In this document: positions 17,103 through 26,682 of the stretch, in pieces
Position numbering within the stretch: position 1 is the first letter of the stretch
Layout: the number at the start of each line of letters is the position of its first letter
Source of the DNA: Acidobacteriota bacterium
GTDB taxonomy: Bacteria; Acidobacteriota; Holophagae; Acanthopleuribacterales; Acanthopleuribacteraceae
NCBI GenBank assembly: GCA_020637335.1
Contig: JACJWC010000022.1
Span: 12,380 to 76,379, forward strand
Direction: 5' to 3'
Length of the DNA stretch: 64,000 nt
Made by a program: the position numbers and the translations under genes
The notes under the pieces: generated by a model
What the model was told of the DNA's origin: nothing
Seen by the model: the letters and a program-made list of their open reading frames with translations, nothing else
Databases searched by the model: none

Positions 17103-19058
17103 CAATACAAACTTTGAACCCTTCCCCGGTGCACTGGTCACAGAATATCCACCATGGTGAGCCCGTACCACCCCGGATAAAACGGATAAACCCATGCCGC
17201 GTCCCTGAAACTTGCTTGAAAAGAAGGGGTCGAAAATACGTTCCAATTGGCGCTCATCCATGCCACATCCTGTATCCGAACAGGTAATGCGAATATAGTG
17301 GCCGGGCGGTAAATCCTGGCCTGCAAAACTATCGCGTAGGTTGGTTGCAGGATAGGGGATCCGGTCCAGGAACAAGCGAATCTCGCCACCTTCCTCTGGC
17401 AACGCCTCCAATGCATTGCGCAAGAGAATGCGCATGGCTTCCAGCAATTGGCTACGATCCCCGACAAAGGTGTGCGGGTGACTAGGTCGATTGAACTGGA
17501 TTAAAACGCCCGGTTTCGCCGGATCCGTTTCTTCTATGGCTTCGCCAATCAGTTCACCTGCTTCCAAAAGGTCAAAGGCGCGCATGGCTTTGCCCGAAAA
17601 AGCCAGCAGCAAATCGACCAGTTTGGCGGCCTTGTGGGCCCCCAGTTCTGCTTTGTTGAGTAAACCCGATCCCTGTGGGGTGCTCTCGTGTTTGGCCAGT
17701 TCTATGTTGCCCAGAATGCCGGTCAAGAGATTGTTGAAATCGTGGCAAATTCCACCGGCCATAACGCCTAAGCTTTCCCATTTCATCTGGCGGTGGCGAA
17801 TGGCCTCTTCGCGCTTCTTTTCCGTTATGTTCTCCACTAGGGCAATGACCCCTTCGAAAACTTCCTCATCATTAAAAAGCGGTGTATTAAACCATTGACA
17901 ATAAATGATTTTGTTGTTTTTGGTCAGGTTGGGCGTGATCGCGTGTTGTCCCGTTAAGAGCCGATATGGGTTAAGCCAAATTCCCGAAATGGATTGGTTG
18001 TCCTGGTGGGGAAAAAGGAAGTTGCAGGTTTTACCAACACAATCTTCTGCGCGATAGCCAAACATTTTTTCGGCTGAACGGTTCCAGTCCAGAATAATAC
18101 CATTGGCATCCATATCGATCACGGCCAGTGGTGTATTGTTGAGATGGGCTTTAAAACGAACCAGAAGTTTATTGAGACTTTCCGTATGCAAACGTGTTTT
18201 GGCCTTAAATTGGGCCTGAGTATGGATGAAGGTAAACACCAGAATCAGGCCAATTAAGGCCAGCCAAAGGCTGCGCACAAAAACGGTAAGCGGATGCACG
18301 AATTTGGGATTGGCATCAAATTGGGGAAGGGGTCCGATACGCATGGCGAGCGGAGTGCTGCCCACCTGAAAAACTTCAGACTTTAATTCGAGCCACGGAC
18401 TGCGATAGCTGATTTCGGCTGGATCGACAATGTGCGTCAGCATGGGTTCTGGGTAATTTTCCAAAAAAACGACAGCCGCCAAATCCGGTTGAAGGTGTTC
18501 ATTCTGCTCTAAAATTTGGCTCTGATCGACAGAGGCGACCAGCCAGTAGACCTTTTGGCGGTAATACACCCACCGCGCAAAAAGCAAATGATCGAAGCCC
18601 GATTCATCGGGAATGAGGAAAATGCCGGTTTGATCGTCGTTGGCGACCAGGCGTTGGGGTTCCAAGGCATAATGCTCGGTGCCGGGTTTGCGATAGAGTT
18701 CCGTAACATATTCAGGCCGCTCGCTTCCGCCCGCAAGCACCCATAAGTCGACTTTCTGCAAGTAAGAAAAACGGGCGGAGTTGGGCCAGTTAAAAGCGGA
18801 AGGGTCAGCCTGCAGCAGGGTGGGGATGGCAAACGTTTCCAGCAGGGCGAGGGTAGCGTCCACTTGGCCAAAAGCGGCTTGGATGGTTTGGACCACGGTT
18901 GTTTTTTGGCGTTGATACAGCTCCTGTGCGAGGTTAATGTTCTTGTGGTATTCGCGATAGCTTCCGCCAACACCCATCACCAGACCGGATAGGATTACCA
19001 CCCAGGTCCATGTGTTGTAATACATGTCTCGTGCACTTTTTTTAAAGTCCCGCAGCAT
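17055..19058 (-). CDS. Membrane sensor histidine kinase (extracytoplasmic sensor, PAS, HisKA, HATPase)
   Basis: 667 residues from the ATG at 19058, preceded by AGGAG; the frame continues upstream to a TTG at 19121 but that lacks a ribosome-binding site. One membrane helix near residues 17-37, an extracytoplasmic region of about 220 residues (Cache-like by position only), a second helix near 265-285, then a PAS domain (LAVIDMDANGIILDWNRSAE), the histidine box LGVMAGGICHDFNNLLTGIL and an ATPase with DTGCGMDE, FDPFFSSKFQGRGMGLSV. No receiver. It shares the HDFNN-type phosphorylation helix with the convergent kinase, so the two could be related by duplication. Signal unknown. Confidence 0.92.
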   Translation of the reverse strand: MLRDFKKSARDMYYNTWTWVVILSGLVMGVGGSYREYHKNINLAQELYQRQKTTVVQTIQAAFGQVDATLALLETFAIPTLLQADPSAFNWPNSARFSYLQKVDLWVLAGGSERPEYVTELYRKPGTEHYALEPQRLVANDDQTGIFLIPDESGFDHLLFARWVYYRQKVYWLVASVDQSQILEQNEHLQPDLAAVVFLENYPEPMLTHIVDPAEISYRSPWLELKSEVFQVGSTPLAMRIGPLPQFDANPKFVHPLTVFVRSLWLALIGLILVFTFIHTQAQFKAKTRLHTESLNKLLVRFKAHLNNTPLAVIDMDANGIILDWNRSAEKMFGYRAEDCVGKTCNFLFPHQDNQSISGIWLNPYRLLTGQHAITPNLTKNNKIIYCQWFNTPLFNDEEVFEGVIALVENITEKKREEAIRHRQMKWESLGVMAGGICHDFNNLLTGILGNIELAKHESTPQGSGLLNKAELGAHKAAKLVDLLLAFSGKAMRAFDLLEAGELIGEAIEETDPAKPGVLIQFNRPSHPHTFVGDRSQLLEAMRILLRNALEALPEEGGEIRLFLDRIPYPATNLRDSFAGQDLPPGHYIRITCSDTGCGMDERQLERIFDPFFSSKFQGRGMGLSVLSGVVRAHHGGYSVTSAPGKGSKFVLLFPDRAAESSVTQSS

Positions 19059-19171
19059 TGCTACTCCTGGTCCTGAATTCTTTATCGATTGATAACGACC
19101 AAAACTAAACTCCTGAGCCAAATCCTTTCTCTGTGCTCAAATACTTGGTTCCCAGCTAGCTTCGCTTTAGA

Positions 19172-20215
19172 ATGGTAGAGTTACTAAACTCCACTCTGCT
19201 GACTGCCGATAGTTTTCCCGAAAGGTTCAGGGATTCGTGTCCAATGATTTACTTGCTCGCTTTTTTTGTTTTACTTAGCGTGTTTCTGATCGTGATCCTG
19301 ATTCAGCAGCAGCGGGAACTTGCGCGGCTCAAAATCCCCGATCAGGTTGAAAAACAACGGGAACTGGCCATGTCGCAAAGTCAGTTGATGCGCATTGCCC
19401 ATCATGCAGGTATGGCTGAACTGAACCAGGGCATCCTCAAAAACATTTACAACATCTTGAGCACCGTTAATGTTTCCACGAGTGTGGTCAACGATCGTGC
19501 CCGCAAAATTGACATTCGCTCTTTGACCCGCCTTGCCGACTTGTTGGAAGAGAATCAAGCCCAGCTGGCCCAATTCCTGGCTACGGATCCCCGCGGCCAA
19601 AAATTTCCGAAAGCGTTGGGTCAACTCTCCGAATACATGAAGAATGTGCATGACGGGTTATTGGAGGAAATTGCCAACCTGACCGAAATTGTGCAGAAAC
19701 TCAATCAAATCGTTAAAGCGCAACAGGCTTATGCCGGCGCTGAAGTGGCAGTTGAAGAATTTGACGTGAACCAGCTTTTGGAAGATTCGCTCCTGATGGA
19801 ATCACGTACCTTTGAGGAACGCGACTGCAGCGTACGCGAAGAGCTGGATCCCAAACTCCCGCGTATCCTGACCCACAAGATCAAGCTGCTTCAAGTGGTG
19901 GTTACCTTAATGCGCAATGGGGCCGAAACGGTTAATGCCAACAGCCCGCCCGGAGAGCGTATTGTCCTGATCCGAACCTATTTTCGCGACAACCGGATAT
20001 GTGTCGAAATCGGTGATCCAAAAGCCATTGAAACAGGTGAAATTATTGATCCGCTTTTGGCCAACACGGACAGTACAACCTTGACCCGCCGTTACTTCTC
20101 GCTATACTACTGCGCCTCGGCTGTGGCGGAAATGCACGGCGGCATCCGCATTTTCAGTGAGGGCCTGGGCCACGGTTCCCTGGTGCGTGTCGATTTACCT
20201 CAAAGCTTGAGGTAG
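19172..20215 (+). CDS. Membrane-anchored GHKL-type kinase with degenerate ATP site
   Basis: 347 residues from ATG 19172; ATG 19244 is an alternative that would place the single membrane helix (LLAFFVLLSVFLIVILI) at the very N-terminus. The dimerisation helix reads AHHAGMAELNQGILKNIYNI, related to the AGMAE(V/I)xxGVLHNVGN box seen in some soluble and membrane kinases. The ATPase-like half retains an N-box relic (LMRNGAETVNAN) and an end GHGSLVRVDLP, but the usual DxGxG box is replaced by EIGDPKAIETGE and the second glycine box is not recognisable. It may bind rather than turn over ATP, or act as a partner of neighbouring kinases. Divergent from the preceding kinase; its 3' end overlaps yraN by 16 bases. 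Confidence 0.75.
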   Translation: MVELLNSTLLTADSFPERFRDSCPMIYLLAFFVLLSVFLIVILIQQQRELARLKIPDQVEKQRELAMSQSQLMRIAHHAGMAELNQGILKNIYNILSTVNVSTSVVNDRARKIDIRSLTRLADLLEENQAQLAQFLATDPRGQKFPKALGQLSEYMKNVHDGLLEEIANLTEIVQKLNQIVKAQQAYAGAEVAVEEFDVNQLLEDSLLMESRTFEERDCSVREELDPKLPRILTHKIKLLQVVVTLMRNGAETVNANSPPGERIVLIRTYFRDNRICVEIGDPKAIETGEIIDPLLANTDSTTLTRRYFSLYYCASAVAEMHGGIRIFSEGLGHGSLVRVDLPQSLR

Positions 20216-20628
20216 GATTCGGCGCTTGTTAGCCGGCTCATGCGGATCTCTACCCGCAGTAGAGACTGGGGCACGACCTCGATCAGGACAAACTGCCAGG
20301 GAATCTCCGACACCGGGTATTGGCGCAAAAATTGGTCGGCAATGCGGGTCAACCGTTGTTCCTGGCGCGGGTGGATCAAGTCTGCCAGGCGGCGTTGGTG
20401 GCGTTTCCTGCGGGTCTTAACTTCGACAAAAAGCACCCGCTGTGCATTGGCCATAGCGAGATCCAGTTCGGCTTTGCCCGAACGCCAATTCCGCGCCAGC
20501 AAGTGGTAGCCGCGGCGATGGAGGTAACGTCTTGCCCAATATTCGCCGCGTCCGCCCAAGCTGCGAATCCAGAACGGCGGCGGCATGAGCCATCCGCGAA
20601 TCCGTTCTAAGAGGCCGAAGAGGGACAC
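20200..20628 (-). CDS. yraN: YraN family (UPF0102) nuclease-fold protein
   Basis: 142 residues from a GTG. The family pattern is clear: GGRGEYWARRYLHRRGYHLLARNWR, then the PD-(D/E)xK-like core KAELDLAMAN and VLFVEVKTRR. Members have an endonuclease-like fold; biochemical role remains unsettled. It overlaps the end of cmk by 22 bases, and an internal ATG at 20586 is a possible shorter start. Last gene of the rnc - pseudouridine synthase - cmk - yraN run. Confidence 0.92.
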   Translation of the reverse strand: MSLFGLLERIRGWLMPPPFWIRSLGGRGEYWARRYLHRRGYHLLARNWRSGKAELDLAMANAQRVLFVEVKTRRKRHQRRLADLIHPRQEQRLTRIADQFLRQYPVSEIPWQFVLIEVVPQSLLRVEIRMSRLTSAESYLKL

Positions 20629-21287
20629 GCTTCCAGGCGACGATGAACTTCTTGCATAATAGCTGCGACGACCTGATCAATGGAAAGGGGATCTGTATCG
20701 AGGATCCAGGCATCGCTGGCCGGTTTTAAGGGCGCCAAGGCTCGGGTCTCGTCCTGATGATCGCGGTCGGCCACTGCTGCACGGATGGAGGCAAGGCTCT
20801 GCCCTTGTTGATCGCCACCCAACTGCAACCAGCGCCGTTTGGCACGTTCATCAACGCTTGCGAGCATGAAGACCTTGAGAAATGCGTCGGGTACTACAAC
20901 GGTTCCAATGTCGCGCCCATCTAAAATCATTTTTCCCTTGGCCGCCAAATCGCGTTGGATAGCGGTTAATTGCTGGCGTACCGCTGCATGGGAAGACACG
21001 AAGCTGACCTGTTCAGTTACGTTTTGGCTGCGAATGGCCTTGCTGACATCTCGGCCGTTAAGCTGGGTTTTGCCAAGCTGATAGGAGACTTGTAAGCTTT
21101 GTAACCACTCGGGTTGGTCCAACCAGCTCGGGTCGGCACCCGCTTCTAACCAGGCATGGGTGATCGCGCGGTAGAGTGCGCCCGTATCGAGATGCGTCCA
21201 GCCCAATTCCTGGGCCAGACGCTTGGCGATTGTAGATTTGCCCACGCCACTGGGGCCATCCAAGGCAATTACCTGTTTAACGGTCAT
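20607..21287 (-). CDS. cmk: Cytidylate kinase
   Basis: 226 residues. The P-loop ALDGPSGVGKSTIAKRL (about 9-25) is followed by LDTGALYRAITHAWLEAG, and the NMP-binding GRDIGTVVVPDAFLKVFMLAS motif sits near 130-150, all diagnostic of bacterial CMP/dCMP kinase. It converts CMP and dCMP to the diphosphates. Start overlaps the pseudouridine synthase stop (ATGA). Confidence 0.97.
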   Translation of the reverse strand: MTVKQVIALDGPSGVGKSTIAKRLAQELGWTHLDTGALYRAITHAWLEAGADPSWLDQPEWLQSLQVSYQLGKTQLNGRDVSKAIRSQNVTEQVSFVSSHAAVRQQLTAIQRDLAAKGKMILDGRDIGTVVVPDAFLKVFMLASVDERAKRRWLQLGGDQQGQSLASIRAAVADRDHQDETRALAPLKPASDAWILDTDPLSIDQVVAAIMQEVHRRLEACPSSAS

Positions 21288-22837
21288 TTACCTCGACCTT
21301 TGGGCGATTTTTTCTTGAAGGTGGAAAAGGACGAGTCTTTTTTCGTGAACCGTTTCGTTCCTTCAGAAGGGAAGCGTTTCTCGGCTCTGGCGTCCGAGTG
21401 GCTGCGCGTTTTGGCGGGGGCACGACGCGGCCTTTCGTTATCGTCCGGGCGGGTCCGTGGGGCACGGCTACGTTCGGGCCGATCTTCATCACGGGAGCGG
21501 TACTCTTGCCGAGGCGGTCGGTCTGTTCGCGGGCGATTGTCGTCGCGGCGGGGTTGGTCGTCGCGAAAGCGTTTGGGTCCGCGGTCATTCGCGGTTTCCC
21601 GGCCTTTGCCGCCTTCTTTAAAGCGTTGGTTTTCGTGTGGGCGCCGGTCTTCTCGCGCAGGGCCGTCCTCGCGAAAGCGATTGGTTGGGCGCGTTCGGCG
21701 TTCTTCGCGTGGACCTCGTTCCTCGCGTGGAGCCCGGTCTTTCCATTCGGGCCGATCCCCGCTCGTGCGGCGCGGAGGACGGTCGTCACGGTCCGTGCGG
21801 CGCGGAGGACGGTCGTCTCTATCGCTGCGGCGGAAGCGACCTGAATCTTCCTGCGTGTTATCAAACTTTGGCTGTGGGGTTCGACGCGGGTACGAACTTT
21901 CCTGTTCGGGGTCGCGCGGGCCCGGTCGATAGTTTTCTCGACTGCGCAGTTTGGGTTTTTCGCTGTAGTCTTTTGGCTCGGAGTCGCGTCTTTTCTTTTC
22001 GCGCGGTGCATTGATGTCTTTGACGAAAGGTTTGCGCTCGCGTTTAACCCATTTGGTTGGACCGGGTGTGATGCCCAATTTCTTCATGGTGCTTGAGAAC
22101 TTGAATTGGTGGCTGAGTCTGTAGTCGCCGGCTTTGAGGCGGCCCACTTCGTCTGGGTCGAGCAGGCGGAATTGGCCCGGCTCCAAATCTTCTACGGTCA
22201 GGAAAGCAAAAGCAATGCGGCGCAATTTGGAGACGGGGTGACCGATCGCTTCAAAAATATTTTTGATCTGGTGGTTTTTGCCCTCGGTCAGAGTGACCTT
22301 GACCCAACTGTTGTGTTCGGACGAAATCAATTCAATTTGGCAAGGGCCATAGCGGGTGCCATCAACCGTAATGCCGCGTTCAAGGCGTTTGAGGTCGGCG
22401 ATTTTGGGTTGGCCAAAAACCTTAGCCAAATAAACCTTAGGACATTTGGATGCGGGATGGCTGAGCTTGTGGGCCAGGTCGCCGTCATTGGTCAGCAGGA
22501 GCGCGCCTTCGGTGTTCATGTCCAGGCGACCGACGGGGAAAATGCGTTCGGGAATGGCATGTGCCATCAATTCGGTTACTACGGGTTTACCTTCGGCATC
22601 GTGGGCGGCAGATAAAACGCCCTTGGGTTTGTGGAGCAGGCAATAGATGGGTAATTCCTTTTTGAGCAGGAGTTTGCCATCGACCTTAATGTGGTCGACT
22701 TCGGGGTCGGCCTTCATACCCATTTCCGTTACGATTTGGCCATTAACCGTTACCCGGCCTTCGGCAATCATGGATTCGGCCATGCGGCGGGATGCGATTC
22801 CAGCCGATGCCAAGATTTTTTGCAGTCGTTCAATCAC
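21284..22837 (-). CDS. RluB/RsuA-family rRNA pseudouridine synthase with long Arg/Asp-rich tail
   Basis: 517 residues from the GTG at 22837 (ERLQKILASAGIASRRMAES begins right after it), with an AGGATGGTGG ribosome-binding site. Residues about 2-60 are an S4 RNA-binding domain; about 62-235 are the synthase, with the catalytic aspartate in VGRLDMNTEGALLLTNDGDL. It should isomerise uridine in 16S or 23S rRNA. After residue ~250 the protein changes to about 260 residues of low-complexity, strongly basic and charged sequence with repeated RDDRPPRRT-type units and no predicted fold. Such tails occur in some rRNA modification enzymes and helicases and probably bind RNA, but this one is as long as the enzyme itself. 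The tail DNA has a marked base bias, which makes long false frames on the other strand. Confidence 0.93.
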   Translation of the reverse strand: MIERLQKILASAGIASRRMAESMIAEGRVTVNGQIVTEMGMKADPEVDHIKVDGKLLLKKELPIYCLLHKPKGVLSAAHDAEGKPVVTELMAHAIPERIFPVGRLDMNTEGALLLTNDGDLAHKLSHPASKCPKVYLAKVFGQPKIADLKRLERGITVDGTRYGPCQIELISSEHNSWVKVTLTEGKNHQIKNIFEAIGHPVSKLRRIAFAFLTVEDLEPGQFRLLDPDEVGRLKAGDYRLSHQFKFSSTMKKLGITPGPTKWVKRERKPFVKDINAPREKKRRDSEPKDYSEKPKLRSRENYRPGPRDPEQESSYPRRTPQPKFDNTQEDSGRFRRSDRDDRPPRRTDRDDRPPRRTSGDRPEWKDRAPREERGPREERRTRPTNRFREDGPAREDRRPHENQRFKEGGKGRETANDRGPKRFRDDQPRRDDNRPRTDRPPRQEYRSRDEDRPERSRAPRTRPDDNERPRRAPAKTRSHSDARAEKRFPSEGTKRFTKKDSSFSTFKKKSPKGRGK

Positions 22838-22857
22838 AGAACCACCATCCTTAAATG

Positions 22858-23550
22858 TCAGGGAAGCAGGGCTTCCCAAAAATCTCGATTATCGAGCAAT
22901 GTCCGGGCAGCTTCCTGCTGAGCGGCTTTTTTGCTCTTGCCCCGGCCAAGGGCGCCGGGTTTACCTTCGATCAGGACCTGGGCAACAAACTCACGATTGT
23001 GCGACGGTCCTTCTTCACTGAGGATCTGATATTGGGGGAGTGCCCGCCCAATGCTCTGAAGCCTTTCCTGAAGTTGTGTTTTAAAGTCTTCGTATTCCTT
23101 GAGGTTGAGTTCGCTGTGGCTCAATTCTGGATCGAACAGGGAGAGCACAAATCGTTCTACGGGTTCCATTCCGCCATCCAGGAACATGGCTGCCAAAATA
23201 CTTTCCATGGCATCTGCCAGGATCGAATCTTTTTCAGCACCGCCGGAGCGGCGTTCACCTTCCCCAATCATGAGAAACGTACCGAGTTCGATTTCGCGCG
23301 CTTTTCGGGCCAGGGACGGGGTTGAGACAATGACGGATTTTTGTTTGCTCAGGTCCCCCTCTTGAGCTTCGGGATAACGTTTAAAAAGTTCGTTGGCAAT
23401 GATAAAACCCAGGACCGAGTCGCCCAGGAACTCCAACCGTTCATTGTTGGGGATGTGGTTCTCGTTACCGTAGGAACTATGGGTTATGGCTTCTTTAAGA
23501 AGGTCGGTATTTTTGAATCGATACCGCAACAAACTGTAAAAAGCTTCCAT
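22858..23550 (-). CDS. rnc: Ribonuclease III
   Basis: 230 residues from ATG 23550, which has GAGGG six bases upstream; earlier in-frame ATGs (23562, 23586) have poorer sites. The RNase III signature NERLEFLGDSVLGFIIANEL and the metal-binding DILADAMESILAA-type helix are intact, and a double-stranded RNA-binding domain fills the last 70 residues (KTQLQERLQ, ending in GRGKSKKAAQQEAARTLLD). It cleaves double-stranded rRNA precursors and other RNAs. Heads the RNA/nucleotide gene run with the pseudouridine synthase 20 bases downstream. Confidence 0.97.
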   Translation of the reverse strand: MEAFYSLLRYRFKNTDLLKEAITHSSYGNENHIPNNERLEFLGDSVLGFIIANELFKRYPEAQEGDLSKQKSVIVSTPSLARKAREIELGTFLMIGEGERRSGGAEKDSILADAMESILAAMFLDGGMEPVERFVLSLFDPELSHSELNLKEYEDFKTQLQERLQSIGRALPQYQILSEEGPSHNREFVAQVLIEGKPGALGRGKSKKAAQQEAARTLLDNRDFWEALLP

Positions 23551-23667
23551 ATCGGCCCTCATAAGCCAAAACAGGCATTCTACCACAGCCGAAAAAAATT
23601 CCCTAAGGATGTTTCACTTGCCAAACTGGTCTTTCTTTTGCTTTGTCTCTATTTTTCAGAGTGAGGG

Positions 23668-25146
23668 ATGAAACGAATGTTGTTTTGCATCATGCTCCTG
23701 CTAGGACCGAATCTTGTGAATGAGGATCACTACGATGCCTTTCGCCGGGCCTATGTGCGCTACGTCTTCCAAGTGACTCCCTATCGCGCACATGAGCACT
23801 ATCAACGTGGATTAAGTGAAATGGCCCAGGAAAGTGAACACTTTTTTTATTACTATCCCGGCGCTGATGCCCAAAATTTGAAAAGTGAATACCGCACGCC
23901 GATGGCGCCAGAGCCTTACCTGTTCCTGCGCAAGGTTCGACTTGGGATCAATGAAAACAATGTCGATAAAGCGCTGATGGATTTGGACTTTCAATGGTTT
24001 TACCAACACCCCAATTTCACCAATGCCGAGTGGGTCATACCGGCTATGGGACCTTTGGATCGGGCACAGCGTTACCTGTATGAATTGTCCTATTTGGAGG
24101 ACGAGGCCGGTTTGACGTTGCTCTATAAGGCGAGCAATGGGATTCAAGGTGAAATTCGACTTGATCCCAGCAACCATCACTTGGCTGAGTGGCTGGAACG
24201 CTATTCGGTGGATGGTCGCCATGAGGTCGTTACCCTGCGCCGATTTCAAGAAATATCCGGCAGACTCTTTCTGACCCGGGTCGAGCGATCCCAATTGGAT
24301 CAGGGCCAGATGGTCCGCCAGGAGCGCTGGGCGTGGGAGAACCCGCGCGGAATCAACCAAAACTTAGCCCTGAGCCAAGAATTTTTACCCGTCGAGGAGT
24401 CCAATTGGACGACCCTGTTTGCCCTTTCTGATTCTGTACTGGCCTACCAAAACAGCTTGAGCCAATTGCAGGCACGTGAAACCAAAACCCTAATTGATTA
24501 TCGCGATAAATCTAAAAGACGCGTGATTCAAAGTGATTTTGCCATTATCCCGCTGGAGACCGATCCGCATCAGCGGGTTGAGTTGCGAATCCCCCGGTTG
24601 CTGGATCAAAAAGCGGTCAAGGTGGAGCGGGAATTGGTTGATATTTTCAGTCAGGGATTTGTCACCAGCGAGGAAGAGCGGACCAAAATCCGCAATTTTG
24701 GCCAGCAATACGATTGGGGCGATTCGCCTTTTGGTTTTACCTTGACCCTGGCCCCCAGTCTGGCCGATGCCTTCCTTGCGCTATTTGAACACCGGGTAAC
24801 GGCCCTGCCTTCGGGTGGGTTCCAGGTGGACTCCACCCAGGTTCGCGGTGTGGGTGTCATTCGCAGTGGACTTTATGCCTTTCGGCCTCATGTGGTCGTT
24901 CAGTGTAATGCCCACTTTAAAATTCAATCGGTTGCGATGGACTATGAATTGGTTCGTCCCTATCGCATCTCGATTCTTGCCCAATATGAAGAGAATCCAA
25001 TGGGAATAACCGTTCCCAGCCGTATTGTTTTTAAGGAATATCAAGCTGACCACCTGGATTTCGAGCGAATCCATCAATACGGACCCTTCACGCCCATCAA
25101 AACGGATGTTCAAACCTCCGTCCAAGAATTTAAATCCAACCATTGA
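23668..25146 (+). CDS. Secreted protein of unknown function
   Basis: 492 residues with a short signal peptide (MKRMLFCIMLLLGPNL). The body is soluble with many aromatic and charged residues and no membrane helix. I recognise no catalytic motif. The first of three same-strand genes (gaps of 9 bases), all with signal peptides, so likely one exported system with the VWFA-like and transglutaminase/TPR proteins. GAGTGAGGG precedes the ATG. Confidence 0.8.
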   Translation: MKRMLFCIMLLLGPNLVNEDHYDAFRRAYVRYVFQVTPYRAHEHYQRGLSEMAQESEHFFYYYPGADAQNLKSEYRTPMAPEPYLFLRKVRLGINENNVDKALMDLDFQWFYQHPNFTNAEWVIPAMGPLDRAQRYLYELSYLEDEAGLTLLYKASNGIQGEIRLDPSNHHLAEWLERYSVDGRHEVVTLRRFQEISGRLFLTRVERSQLDQGQMVRQERWAWENPRGINQNLALSQEFLPVEESNWTTLFALSDSVLAYQNSLSQLQARETKTLIDYRDKSKRRVIQSDFAIIPLETDPHQRVELRIPRLLDQKAVKVERELVDIFSQGFVTSEEERTKIRNFGQQYDWGDSPFGFTLTLAPSLADAFLALFEHRVTALPSGGFQVDSTQVRGVGVIRSGLYAFRPHVVVQCNAHFKIQSVAMDYELVRPYRISILAQYEENPMGITVPSRIVFKEYQADHLDFERIHQYGPFTPIKTDVQTSVQEFKSNH

Positions 25147-25155
25147 GGTGTCTTT

Positions 25156-26673
25156 GTGTTAAGCGCGTTATTTTTCTTTTACTGCCAGGAAATCCAAGAA
25201 ACTTTGGTCGTTCGCCGGGTTGAACTGGATGCCCGGGTTTTTAATCTGGCCCAAGCACCCGTCACTGGGTTGGACCGTTCTGCCTTCAGCATTAAAGAGA
25301 GTGGCAAGGACATGGAGTTGGTGGGTTTTGAAGAAGTGAATTACCTGGAAATGATTCCTTCAGAAACGTTTGATGCCCCACGGGTCTTGTTTTTGTTTAA
25401 TTTCCTGGACGACAGCCGTCTGGTCACGGATTACATCCGCGAGGCAGAAGACTTTTTCCTCTACAAGGAATTGGGTGCTTGGCAGGTAGCGGTTGGTTAC
25501 GCCAATTTAGACGGGGTTTTTATGGTCAGTCCTTTCTCAACTGACCAGGACTCGTGGATTGAAGGTATCAATGCGGTCCGCACCGCCCATCAAAATTTTG
25601 ATCAGCGCAGCTTGTTTTCGCGAAAAACAGACCGCTTTGCTCAAGATGCCAGTCGCCGTTCCTCGACCGATTATGGCTTTGAGGAAAACCCCAATTTGCG
25701 GCCCAACTCCGAAGGGTTAGGTATTCAATCCAATAGTTTGGGCCAGGATGTAGAACGTTATGTCGGTGCAGAGAACCCGGCGCTGAATTTTGATCCTCGG
25801 GCGCTGAGCCGATTTATTCGTCTGCTCAGTACCTATTACGGCATCAAGGAAGTTTTGGTATTTGGCAATCCCTTATGGCAACGTTCGGAACGCGAAACAC
25901 AGTCTTTGGCCAACTCGCGGGGCGGCAATGACGGACCGGTCGTGGAAAGCTACTACGCTAAATCCAATGCTACGGGCACGTTGTCCGATGCCAGTGGCGA
26001 GATGGGATTTGACCTGAATGAAACCTTAACCCGCTGTGTGAAGGACCGGATCCGGTTCAGTCGAATGGCATTCAGTGAGCCCGGAACGCCGGTTGAAGAC
26101 GAGTTTGTTTCCATGTGTGGCGGCTTTTTGTACCCGACCACGCGCACGGGTATTAGCGACAATGTTGAACGTTATTTGACCCAGGCAGGTCATTTCTACC
26201 GATTGGCCTATCAGACCGAAATGGAAAAGAGTGACCTGCACTACCGCAAGGTGCGTGTCGATGTGAAGGGTCTGGGTTTAAGCGTGGTTCATGTCGGTCG
26301 TTTTTATCCGGCCTTGTTGGAAACTGAAAATCAATTAAGTGCTGGTTTGGACGTGAAGCCCATCGCACAAGTTCATTTTGGTTTGCCGTGGGACCGGCTC
26401 AGCTACGAAAAGGTTGGTGTTGAAATGCGCGGCCAAATCGGTTTGGGCAAACGCGTGTTTTTTAATCAGCGTTTGGTCTTTGAGCAAGTAGATGTCCTGC
26501 AGCCGATCAAACCTTCCTCGGAAAAAACCACCTTTACCAACATGAGTGGCAGCCAATTCACGGTCGATATGGATCTTCCCGTCTTTGAGGAAGGCCATTA
26601 TCGGGTCGAATTCGTGGCTATTGATTTGTTGACAGGCATGAGTGCCCAACTGAAAAAGAATATTGATCTTTAG
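25156..26673 (+). CDS. Secreted protein with acidobacterial VWFA-related-like start
   Basis: 505 residues from a GTG with GAGGTG upstream. After a short hydrophobic leader comes LVVRRVELDARVFNLAQAPV and LDRSAFSIKESGKDMELVGF, which resembles the entry strand of the VWFA-related acidobacterial proteins (INVxVxDxxGxPVxGLxxxDFxVxEDG). A clear metal-ion-dependent adhesion site (DxSxS) is not visible, so the von Willebrand fold is uncertain. The C-terminal part looks like a beta-sandwich (YRVEFVAIDLLTG). Second gene of the exported three-gene cluster. Confidence 0.72.
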   Translation: MLSALFFFYCQEIQETLVVRRVELDARVFNLAQAPVTGLDRSAFSIKESGKDMELVGFEEVNYLEMIPSETFDAPRVLFLFNFLDDSRLVTDYIREAEDFFLYKELGAWQVAVGYANLDGVFMVSPFSTDQDSWIEGINAVRTAHQNFDQRSLFSRKTDRFAQDASRRSSTDYGFEENPNLRPNSEGLGIQSNSLGQDVERYVGAENPALNFDPRALSRFIRLLSTYYGIKEVLVFGNPLWQRSERETQSLANSRGGNDGPVVESYYAKSNATGTLSDASGEMGFDLNETLTRCVKDRIRFSRMAFSEPGTPVEDEFVSMCGGFLYPTTRTGISDNVERYLTQAGHFYRLAYQTEMEKSDLHYRKVRVDVKGLGLSVVHVGRFYPALLETENQLSAGLDVKPIAQVHFGLPWDRLSYEKVGVEMRGQIGLGKRVFFNQRLVFEQVDVLQPIKPSSEKTTFTNMSGSQFTVDMDLPVFEEGHYRVEFVAIDLLTGMSAQLKKNIDL

Positions 26674-26682
26674 GAGCTGATG

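Noticed and set aside
21480..21840. Possible CRISPR or tandem DNA repeats
   Set aside because: The repeated GGCGCGGAGGACGGTCGTC-type units encode the PPRRTDRDDR tail and have no spacer structure.
21156..21932. 258-residue Arg/Ser-rich frame on the plus strand
   Set aside because: It is the complement of the Arg-rich tail of the pseudouridine synthase; composition bias alone creates it.
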